Source of the DNA: SURF-32 sp964648365
GTDB taxonomy: Bacteria > Planctomycetota > Phycisphaerae > UBA1845
Reading direction: 5' to 3'
NCBI GenBank assembly: GCA_964648365.1
Contig: CAZYLK010000039.1
Span: 1-39,594 of the forward strand
Length of the DNA: 39,594 nt
Shown in pieces: positions 24,317 through 30,783 of this stretch. A program made the translations under genes and the position numbers. Every line of letters begins with the position of its first letter. The stretch's first letter is position 1. The notes under the pieces were generated by a model that was given only the letters and a program-made list of their open reading frames with translations, did no database searches and had not been told where the DNA came from.

Positions 24317-27190
24317 ATGGGGCAGGAGCATTCTGTTATGCGTGAAACTGGATCATTGACCAAGATACCGCATCACGCGGTTGGCCGCCCGGCGGGGCGT
24401 GGGTGGGGGCGGCGCGTCGCGGCCGGATGTTCGCTGATCCTGCTCGTAGGAGCCATGTCCGGGAGAGCCGCCGACGGACCGCAGCCGAGCAGCCTCATGG
24501 AGGCGAGCGAGGCGACGCTGGCGAGCCTGGCGGGCGTGCAGGTGCTGCGGGTCGCCATTCCGGACGAAGCCGCCCGCGCGGCGCTGATCGCGATGGACGA
24601 ATCGCGCCCCGACATGGAAATCTGGGAGGACGATCTGGGCAAGGACGCCTTCGAGGTCCGCGTGGGTCCGGAAGCCCGCGCGGCGCTCGACGCGGCCGGG
24701 TTTGAGCACTCGGCCGTCATCGCGGATATGGCGGCATGGTACGAGGAGCGGTTCGGCGGAGATCGCAGTGGTGATTTCTTCGACGACCTTCGCACGTACG
24801 ACGAGTTTGTCACGTTTCTGAACGATCTGGCGGCGTCCTATCCCGATCTGGCCACCGTCGTGGACCTCGGCAAGACCGTCGAAGGCCGGCATCAGTGGGC
24901 GATCCGGATCACCGGTCCGGGGCCCGTCGACAAGCCGGGACTGCTGTACATGGGGGCCGAGCACGGTGAAGAGGAGGCAGGCCCGGCCGTGGTGGCCTAC
25001 CTGGCGCAACACCTGCTGAGCAACTACGGCGTGGATCCGGCGATCACCGACGTCGTTAACAACGTCGAGTGGTTCCTGCTGCCCATCATGAACGCGGACG
25101 GGTACCCGACGCAGCGTTACAACGCCCGCGGCGTCGACCTCCTGCAGGACTGGGGCGGCCCCGACCCCGGCTCCTCCCCTTTCTCTGAGCCCGAGACGGC
25201 CAATCTGGAACGATTCTTCACACTTCATTCCAACGTGAAGGGGTTCATCACGCTGCACACAAAAAGGTTCAGCATCGTGTGGCCGTCGGGATACCGGGAG
25301 GAGCCCACTGCCGACCACCACACTTACGCCAAGTTGGCGAGGGAGATGGCCGCGGACATTTACCGCGTTGACGGCACATACCTTGAAGAGCGCGACACGT
25401 TCGCTGCCTCGCTCGCCACGTACCGGGGCCTTTCCATCGACTACACCTACGGCTCACGCCGCATCTGGTCTTACTTTCTTCAAGTCTCCGACCGTGATAC
25501 GATTGCGCCAAGGGAAATTCGTCCCACGTGTGAGAGAACTCTGCCGTCGCTGATACGGTTCGCCGACTGGCTGTGGGACTGCAATTCCGACGGCGTCACG
25601 GACGCCGAGGAGATCGCCGCCGGCGCTTCCGACTGCAACAAGAACCGCACGCCTGACGCCTGCGAGTGGCAGGCCGACTGCGACCGCAATGGCACCATCG
25701 ATATCTGCGAGGGAAGCGACGTGCTGCCGGAATGTGTGCCGAGGGACCGCGGCGCCACCATTCATGTGCCCAAGCAGGAGCCGACCATCCAGGACGCAAT
25801 CGACAGGGCCGACTGGAAAGCGACCATTATCCTCAGTGACGGCATCTACACGGGCTACCGCAATACGAACATCCAGTTGGACGACTTCTATGGAACGATC
25901 CGATCCGAGAACGGGCCGCACAACTGCATCATCGACATGGAGGGCTTTGAGCGCGGGTTCGAAGCTGATTTCCCGCATTCGTCAAGTATCCGCATCGAGG
26001 GGTTGACGATCCGCAACGGAGTCGGGATGGCGACCATGGGGGTCCGTGCCGAAGGAGGCGGAATTCGAGCGGATGCGGCCGTCACCAACTGCATTATCAG
26101 CGGCAATCAGGCCCTATTGGGAGGCGGCATATCCGGCAACGGCGTGTACACCGACTGCCTGTTCAAGGACAACTACGCATGGAAATGGGGAGGCGGTGCT
26201 CACGGCGAGGGCGAGTTCATCAATTGCGTGTTTCAGGGCAACCAGGCGCTGGAGGAGGATGGAGGAGGCGCATCCGGGGGAAGGGCTTACACGAATTGCC
26301 GGTTTGTGGGCAACCAGGCATCCGACACTGGAGGCGGCGTCTACGCGGGGCGCGAAATCACCGATTGTTGGTTCGAGGGCAACGTCGCGCGCACCGGAGG
26401 CGGTGCGCAGGGGGCTGAACTGCTCAGATGCTACTTCATCGGGAACGAAGCGGCTGAACAAGGCGGTGGTTCTGCAGGGTGTAGTGCGACAAGCTGCCTC
26501 TACCGCAACAACACTGCCCGCCAGGGCGGCGCCGCTTCGGGCGGAGAGTTTCTCAATTGCACGATCATCGACAACGTCGCCACGGACGTCGGCGGAGGGG
26601 TAACCTACGCCGGGCTTACCAGTTCAATCGTGCGCGGCAATCAACCGGATCAGTACAAGCGGAGACGGGATGGTCCTATCAGGTTCAGCAACATAGAGGG
26701 CTGGCGCGGTGGGGGCAAAGGCAACATCGACCTGGACCCGCTGTTCGTTGCGCCGGAGCAGGGTGACTACCGCCTGCTGCCGGATTCGCCCTGCGTCAAT
26801 ACGGGCGTATCGGACGGCAACCTCGCCGCGCAACGCGATCTGGACGGCGGGCCGCGGGTTTTGCACTGCGTGCCCGACATGGGCGCGTACGAATCGACGT
26901 ATGGCAGTAACCCTGATTGCCCGTGCTCCGGGGATGAGCAACTGGACGTCCAGTGTGTGGCCGAGCAGGAAGGGTACACGCTGATCGTGAGAATCAGCGG
27001 CGGCCTTCCCGGCGCGACCCTGACGCTGCGCCTGCACGATGATCACAAGACCGACAAACCGGTGACGCTCGACGATCAGGGCCACGGCCACAGGCGCGTC
27101 CGCAACTGGCCCAAGCGGGACGTTTCCGCCGTCAGCATCGTGGAGTGCGGTCTGACGGGCGAGGGACGCTGCAAGCTGCGCGAGCCCTGA
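24317..27190 (+). CDS. Secreted M14 carboxypeptidase-like/beta-helix multidomain protein with altered catalytic residues
   Basis: The 957-residue protein starts at an ATG with GGAGG 6 bases upstream and has a signal segment (AAGCSLILLVGAMSGRAAD). Residues about 150-415 are M14-like: His216 and Glu219 in GAEHGEEEAGP and His314 in ITLHTKRF are the zinc ligands. However, the substrate-binding VDLNRN motif reads VDLLQDW (273-279), and the catalytic Glu position appears to be Gln389 in YFLQVSDRD. Residues about 417-465 are acidic calcium-type repeats (DCNSDGVTDAEE, DCNKNRTPDACE, DCDRNGTIDICE). Residues about 485-860 are a right-handed beta-helix with repeats of the form NCxFxGNxAxxxGGG. A Cys-containing C-terminal beta module ends it. 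It is probably an exported binding or surface protein; whether any peptidase activity survives is doubtful. Confidence 0.82.
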   Translation: MGQEHSVMRETGSLTKIPHHAVGRPAGRGWGRRVAAGCSLILLVGAMSGRAADGPQPSSLMEASEATLASLAGVQVLRVAIPDEAARAALIAMDESRPDMEIWEDDLGKDAFEVRVGPEARAALDAAGFEHSAVIADMAAWYEERFGGDRSGDFFDDLRTYDEFVTFLNDLAASYPDLATVVDLGKTVEGRHQWAIRITGPGPVDKPGLLYMGAEHGEEEAGPAVVAYLAQHLLSNYGVDPAITDVVNNVEWFLLPIMNADGYPTQRYNARGVDLLQDWGGPDPGSSPFSEPETANLERFFTLHSNVKGFITLHTKRFSIVWPSGYREEPTADHHTYAKLAREMAADIYRVDGTYLEERDTFAASLATYRGLSIDYTYGSRRIWSYFLQVSDRDTIAPREIRPTCERTLPSLIRFADWLWDCNSDGVTDAEEIAAGASDCNKNRTPDACEWQADCDRNGTIDICEGSDVLPECVPRDRGATIHVPKQEPTIQDAIDRADWKATIILSDGIYTGYRNTNIQLDDFYGTIRSENGPHNCIIDMEGFERGFEADFPHSSSIRIEGLTIRNGVGMATMGVRAEGGGIRADAAVTNCIISGNQALLGGGISGNGVYTDCLFKDNYAWKWGGGAHGEGEFINCVFQGNQALEEDGGGASGGRAYTNCRFVGNQASDTGGGVYAGREITDCWFEGNVARTGGGAQGAELLRCYFIGNEAAEQGGGSAGCSATSCLYRNNTARQGGAASGGEFLNCTIIDNVATDVGGGVTYAGLTSSIVRGNQPDQYKRRRDGPIRFSNIEGWRGGGKGNIDLDPLFVAPEQGDYRLLPDSPCVNTGVSDGNLAAQRDLDGGPRVLHCVPDMGAYESTYGSNPDCPCSGDEQLDVQCVAEQEGYTLIVRISGGLPGATLTLRLHDDHKTDKPVTLDDQGHGHRRVRNWPKRDVSAVSIVECGLTGEGRCKLREP

Positions 27191-27539
27191 CCGCGTTTTG
27201 GACGAAGCGCCGCGCGTGCAGAGGTGCGCCGGAGATATGGGGGCGTTCGAGTCGCCGCATGGCGGCCCGCCCGAGTGTCCGTGTACCTGGCGTGAGCAAC
27301 TCCGCGTGCTGTGCAAACCGCCACGCGAACCCGGCAGGGCGACGGTGAAGATTAAAATTACCCGTGGCGTACACGACGGCGAGGTCACGTTGCGCTTCGA
27401 CAAGGATCCTGAGACCGACAGGGTGATCACACTCGACGGTCACGGGCGATGGAGCGGCTCCGTCCGGCGCCGGGTCCACGGGAATGTTCGGGTGGATGTC
27501 GTCGGCTGTCACGTGTGGGGCGCCGCACGCTGTGAATAG
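27189..27539 (+). pseudogene. Remnant duplicate of the beta-helix protein C-terminal module
   Basis: Starting at the stop codon of the previous gene, another frame reads DRVLDEAPRVQRCAGDMGAF followed by ESPHGGPPECPCTWREQLRV. This parallels DLDGGPRVLHCVPDMGAYES and NPDCPCSGDEQLDVQC near the end of the upstream protein, and later VTLRFDKDPETDRVITLDGH parallels LTLRLHDDHKTDKPVTLDDQ. About 115 codons remain, ending at TAG 27537-27539. There is no beta-helix, no signal peptide and no real start (only a TTG at 27198 without a ribosome site). It is most simply the 3' end of a second tandem gene copy whose front was deleted. Confidence 0.7.
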
Positions 27540-27740
27540 GGCGGCCAACCTGGTTGCAAGCGTGTCGTTGCGGCAGATGTTACCGACGGCCGCAGGCCAA
27601 GGGCGTGCGATCATGGCGACGACAAATCATGCATACGGCCGGGACGTAGACAGGAGAACCCGATCCGTGCCAGCAGTCACGGCGCGGCGGCCCGCGCGAC
27701 TCGGGCTGTTTGTTCCTCAGTCTGGCGTCGCCGGTCGCCG

Positions 27741-27875
27741 GTGAAGGGTGTGAAGGGTGTGAAGGGTGTGAAGGGTGCGAAGGGTGTGAAGGGTGCGAAG
27801 GGTGTGAAGGGTGTGAAGGGTGTGAAGGGTGCGAAGGGTGCGAAGGGTGTGAAGGGTGCGAAGGGTGCGAAGGGT
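27741..27875 (+). repeat. Tandem array, 15 units of 9 bp (GYGAAGGGT)
   Basis: Fifteen consecutive 9-base units GTGAAGGGT or GCGAAGGGT were counted, differing only at the second base (order T T T T C T C T T T C C T C C). The array ends with GGGTTGACAAGGGTGCC. Inverted relatives (ACCCTTCGCA, TTCTTACCC) lie at about 28935-28976 beyond the next gene. Each unit contains a Shine-Dalgarno-like AAGGG. Confidence 0.95.
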
Positions 27876-27941
27876 TGACAAGGGTGCCGGCGTGTGGACA
27901 GTGAGGATTTGACGGCTCGCGATGAACGTTCCGAGCCAACC

Positions 27942-28103
27942 GGCACACGGTCTTGCATGGCGCGAAACTGGAGCTTGCTCCGATCGGGACTGAATGGCAC
28001 ACGGTCTTGAGTGGTGCGAAACTGGAGCTTGCTCCGATCGGGACTGAATGGCACACGTTCTTGAGTAGCGCGAAACTGGAGTTTGAGACGCGCGGAACTC
28101 AAC
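27942..28103 (+). repeat. Tandem array, three units of 54 bp
   Basis: Units start at 27942, 27996 and 28050 with GGCACACG. The first two differ at about three positions; the third diverges in its second half. A short trace of a fourth (GGCATGCGGG) follows. The unit is 18 codons long, so one frame stays open across it, reading HTVLSGAKLELAPIGTEW per unit. No start signal supports translation. Confidence 0.9.
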
Positions 28104-28223
28104 GGCATGCGGGCGTAGCGGCTCGGAACCGAAAAGTACGCGGGCGAGAACGGATCGCGGCTGAGCGGTCGCGGGTTTGAGGGGCTTGGAGTCGATGATA
28201 GACGCCATGAGAAGGGTGCGGGA

Positions 28224-28760
28224 ATGAAGGGCAAAGCCGCGGAGTCGTTCGAGGAGCTTCACATCTACCAGCGCGCCCGCGAGCTGACCAATGACGTCTA
28301 TCGGCTGACTGGAACGGCGTCGTTCGCACAGGATCGCGGGCTGGTCGATCAGATTCGCCGGGCGGCCGTATCCATCATGTCCAACGTCGCTGAGGGATTC
28401 GAGCGGGGGACGACAAACGAATTCGTCCAGTTTCTATACATCGCCAAGGGGTCGTGCGGAGAGGTCCGTGCGCAGCTCCGGATCGCGGCGGATCAACGGT
28501 ACATCACGGACGACGACCATTCCCGGCTCAACGACCTCTGCCGCCGCATCAGCGGAATGATCTCGAACTTCATCGCTCATCTGCAGCGCTCCGGCTACGA
28601 CGGCGACAAGTCCAACCGGCCGCGACGCTTCGCCGCCGAGGCGCAGCAGCGCAGCGTGGACGCCCTCCGAGCCGCGCAACTCGTCAACATCCGCGCCGGA
28701 CAGCAAGCCGCGGAACGGCGCGCGGCCGAGCAGCGAGCGGCCGAACGGGGGGCCGTGTAG
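28224..28760 (+). CDS. Four-helix-bundle protein (23S rRNA intervening-sequence protein/Avd-like fold)
   Basis: Residues 1 to about 125 match the four-helix-bundle family: SFEELHIYQRARELTNDVYR, GLVDQIRRAAVSIMSNVAEG, FVQFLYIAKGSCGEVRAQL and a fourth helix ending in ISNFIAHL. Family members are about 115-130 residues, are found in 23S rRNA intervening sequences, and share their fold with the Avd accessory protein of diversity-generating retroelements. Here there is no rRNA and no reverse transcriptase nearby. Residues about 130-178 are an extra charged tail that runs into AERRAAEQRAAERGAV, encoded by the GC-rich repeat that continues past the stop. The ATG has GAAGGGTGC, a copy of the upstream 9-bp unit, just upstream as its likely ribosome site. 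Function in the cell is unknown. Confidence 0.85.
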   Translation: MKGKAAESFEELHIYQRARELTNDVYRLTGTASFAQDRGLVDQIRRAAVSIMSNVAEGFERGTTNEFVQFLYIAKGSCGEVRAQLRIAADQRYITDDDHSRLNDLCRRISGMISNFIAHLQRSGYDGDKSNRPRRFAAEAQQRSVDALRAAQLVNIRAGQQAAERRAAEQRAAERGAV

Positions 28761-28930
28761 TGAGCGGCCGAACGGCGCGCGGCTGAACGGGGCGCCGAGT
28801 AGCGAGCGGCTGAACGGCGCGCGGCCGAACGGGGGGCCGTGTAGTGAGCGGCCGAACGGGGCGCCGAGCGGCCGAACGGGGCGCGGAGTAGTGAGCGGCC
28901 GAATGGCGAGCGGCCGAACGGCGCGCCGAG
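28715..28930 (+). repeat. GC-rich imperfect repeats (GAGCGGCCGAACGG) overlapping the gene end
   Basis: The motif GCGGCCGAACGG or a close variant recurs about ten times with 12-30-base spacing, and two longer segments (about 28733-28801 and 28802-28868) share GGGGGGCCGTGTAGTGAGCG and its flanks. The array begins inside the last codons of the four-helix-bundle gene and provides its TAG stop. The opposite strand stays open in one frame (SAPRSAARRSAAR) as a consequence of the repeat. Confidence 0.85.
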
Positions 28931-28934
28931 CGTT

Positions 28935-28978
28935 CTTACCCTTCGCACCTTCTTACCCTTCTTACCCTTCGCACCCCT
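28935..28978 (-). repeat. Short tandem repeats after the DoxX-like gene, inverted to the 27741 array
   Basis: On the minus strand, immediately after the DoxX-like stop, the sequence reads GTGCGAAGGGTAAGAAGGGT and continues with AAGAAGGTGCGAAGGGT. These share GCGAAGGGT with the 27741 array but in the opposite orientation, so the two arrays bracket the four-helix-bundle gene. Confidence 0.75.
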
Positions 28979-29569
28979 TTACGGCGCCGGCTGCGGCGGA
29001 GCGTTTGCCCTCGTCGTCTCGGCCTCCGCCTGGGCGGCCTTACGCCCCAGTATCCGCGACGACAGACACCAGCGCCGGCTGCTGCAGAAGATGCCCAGAA
29101 TTGAACCGGCCAGCAATGCCAGATTCATCGGGATCTTGGTACACATCCACTCCGTGCCGGTGCCGCAGCCGCAGTCGAAGTTGACGTCGCAGAAACGCTG
29201 GAACTCGCCGCTGTTGAGCTTCTCGATGGCGATCTGGTAGATGGCCGGGGTGAAGACGGCCAACATGCCGGCCGTGAGGATGAACGAACCGCGCACGAAC
29301 AGGCCGAGAATCAGCAGGACGCCGCAGGCCAGTTCGACCCACGGCAGGACCATCGCCACTGTGTTGATGATCTCCGGCGGGTTGAGCGGCAGTACCTGGT
29401 AGGTCGCCACGGCTTTGCGGAAGACGTGGGGCGGATCGAGTATCTTCTGCATCGCCAGATAGATGAACATGCCGCCTACGCCCAGTCGCGCCGCGGCCAG
29501 CGGGACGCCGGTGGCGTCAATACGGCTCAGGATGCTCGGTTTGTCAGCCATGCGGGTATCGCTTTCCAT
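28979..29569 (-). CDS. DoxX/MauE-like four-helix membrane protein
   Basis: The 196-residue protein has four membrane segments: LAAARLGVGGMFIYLAMQKI, a PWVELACGVLLILGLFV helix, FILTAGMLAVFTPAIYQIAI, and LALLAGSILGIFC. The pattern is that of the DoxX/MauE (methylamine-utilisation or quinone-oxidoreductase accessory) family. The loop CDVNFDCGCGTGTEWMC holds several Cys, as in MauE-type members linked to disulfide or sulfur redox chemistry. Its neighbour upstream on the same strand is a rhodanese, which supports a sulfur or thiol role, but this is inference. The start at 29569 lacks a clear ribosome site; ATG 29551 (MADKPS), with GGAAAG upstream, is a good alternative. The C-terminus is Ala/Pro-rich and probably disordered. 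Confidence 0.8.
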   Translation of the reverse strand: MESDTRMADKPSILSRIDATGVPLAAARLGVGGMFIYLAMQKILDPPHVFRKAVATYQVLPLNPPEIINTVAMVLPWVELACGVLLILGLFVRGSFILTAGMLAVFTPAIYQIAIEKLNSGEFQRFCDVNFDCGCGTGTEWMCTKIPMNLALLAGSILGIFCSSRRWCLSSRILGRKAAQAEAETTRANAPPQPAP

Positions 29570-29665
29570 GTGGCGATCGTTGTCGCCGTGAACTGGTCAG
29601 AATTGTAGCGGACGCTGCCTCGCAGACGCGGCCTGCACTCCGTCTCGCGGACCCTGCCCGGCAGA

Positions 29666-29686
29666 CCCCGCCTTTGAAAGGCGGGG
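29666..29686. repeat. Perfect 21-base palindrome between the rhodanese and DoxX-like genes
   Basis: CCCCGCCTTT and AAAGGCGGGG are exact reverse complements around one G. It lies in the 206-base gap between the two minus-strand genes. No T-run follows, so it may be a dispersed palindrome rather than a terminator. Confidence 0.55.
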
Positions 29687-29775
29687 CCCTGGGATACCAC
29701 CTTGAACGGCGGGTTCGGCCGGCGCGGGACAGCGAAGCCGCGGGACTCCGCGGGCGACGGACGCCGCCGCCAGAC

Positions 29776-30501
29776 TTACTCGCCCTTGTCCACCGGCAGG
29801 CCTCGTTCGTTCCAGTCTTCCCAGCCGCCCTCATACAGAAACAGATTGCCCTCAGGCACCATGAGTTCGTCCCGGAACGTCCGGCACATCATCACGCTGT
29901 CGTCGCAGGAGCCGCCGTTGCAGTAGACGATCACCTTCATGGCGTTGGTCACGTGCGGCGTGATCTGCGGGATGAAGCGCGCCGGCTCGTAGGGGAAGCA
30001 CTGGAGCGCTCCAGGGATGTGGCCGCCGTCCGGACCGCTGAAATGGTCGTCGTCGCGGGCATCCACGATGACGGTCAGCCCCGTCAGCAGATCGGGCGAG
30101 CCGAGCAGTTCTGCGATTTCGTCGGCCGTAATGGTCTGAAACTCATGCGCCACGTGCTTGCTTTTCGGCGGCGCCGCTTGCGGGACGCGGGGCTGCCCGT
30201 CGCCGGCGTGCATTGCATCGCCGTCGTCGCCGTGGCCGTCCGTGCCGCCGTCGCCGTCCCCGTTCGTGCCGCTCGACGGGCCGGGTTCTGCGCCGCCGTC
30301 ACCCGTGGCCGCAGGCGTGGCGGCAGCGGCGGGGTGTTGCCCGGCGGGCTGCGGCGGGATCGGCGCCGACGGCGGCTTGACGTAAGCATAGTGGATGTCG
30401 ACGCGTGTCTCCTTGGAACGCATCGCGTTGGCGCCGAACGCCAGTCCCACGCCGATCGCCACCACCAGCACGATTTCCATCAATGTCGTAACGGAACGCA
30501 C
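29776..30501 (-). CDS. Membrane-anchored rhodanese-domain protein
   Basis: The protein (241 residues from the chosen start) opens with a single membrane helix, LMEIVLVVAIGVGLAFG. A long Gly/Pro/Ala/Asp-rich linker follows (about residues 40-105). The rest is a rhodanese domain: TVIVDARDDDHFSGPDGGHI followed by PGAL, and the active-site loop VIVYCNGGSCDD with the sulfur-carrying Cys. Rhodaneses transfer sulfane sulfur to cyanide or protein thiols. The anchor suggests it works on the periplasmic side. GTG 30501 is chosen because GGAG lies 8 bases upstream; ATG 30522 adds seven residues. It is upstream of the DoxX-like gene on the same strand. Confidence 0.82.
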   Translation of the reverse strand: MRSVTTLMEIVLVVAIGVGLAFGANAMRSKETRVDIHYAYVKPPSAPIPPQPAGQHPAAAATPAATGDGGAEPGPSSGTNGDGDGGTDGHGDDGDAMHAGDGQPRVPQAAPPKSKHVAHEFQTITADEIAELLGSPDLLTGLTVIVDARDDDHFSGPDGGHIPGALQCFPYEPARFIPQITPHVTNAMKVIVYCNGGSCDDSVMMCRTFRDELMVPEGNLFLYEGGWEDWNERGLPVDKGE

Positions 30502-30659
30502 GTCAGCTTCTCCGTGTCCCATCGCGTATCTGTACGATCGCCCGCCGACTTCGCGTCCGCGGCCGGACGGGAGCGGGAGGAGCGACCCACATGGGATCGT
30601 TACGTTTCACCGCCGAGGCGTCAACGATGCAGGCGTCTGTGTTACCCCGGCGTGACACC

Positions 30660-30759
30660 NNNNNNNNNNNNNNNNNNNNNNNNNNNNNNNNNNNNNNNNN
30701 NNNNNNNNNNNNNNNNNNNNNNNNNNNNNNNNNNNNNNNNNNNNNNNNNNNNNNNNNNN
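30660..30759. other. Assembly gap (100 N)
   Basis: Exactly 100 undetermined bases are present, the conventional filler for a scaffold join of unknown size. Gene order across it (rhodanese on one side, gpsA on the other) is not proven by sequence. Confidence 0.99.
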
Positions 30760-30783
30760 GCGCCGGGACCATGACTCCTGACC

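Larger units (their letters stand above)
27540..28223. other. 684-base gene-free repeat region
   Basis: About 200 bases of unremarkable sequence are followed by a 15-unit 9-bp tandem array (27741-27875) and a three-unit 54-bp tandem array (27942-28103), then about 100 bases before the four-helix-bundle gene. Long open frames crossing the arrays on both strands (for example EGC-repeat or THPSHP-type peptides) follow from the repeat lengths being multiples of three and are not counted as genes. Confidence 0.7.

Noticed and set aside
24139..24363. Small frames upstream of the beta-helix gene
   Set aside because: They overlap the leader of the real gene and lack start signals and conserved features.
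27741..27875. Possible CRISPR array
   Set aside because: Units are 9 bp, contiguous and without spacers; no cas genes are present.
27710..28262. Frames encoding EGC, HPS or LHT tandem peptides
   Set aside because: Their openness follows from 9- and 54-bp units being multiples of three with no stop in the unit; several frames on both strands are open at once, and none has a start signal.
28224..28760. Diversity-generating retroelement
   Set aside because: The Avd-like fold invited the idea, but there is no reverse transcriptase, no template/variable repeat pair with adenine-specific differences and no C-type-lectin target in the window.
28224..28760. 23S rRNA intervening sequence
   Set aside because: No rRNA sequence was recognised on either side.
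28595..28948. Minus-strand frame rich in SAARRSAAPR
   Set aside because: It is a by-product of the GC-rich repeat and runs antisense to the four-helix-bundle gene.
29674..30774. 366-codon plus frame running into the N gap
   Set aside because: It is antisense to the rhodanese gene and includes undetermined residues; no motif.
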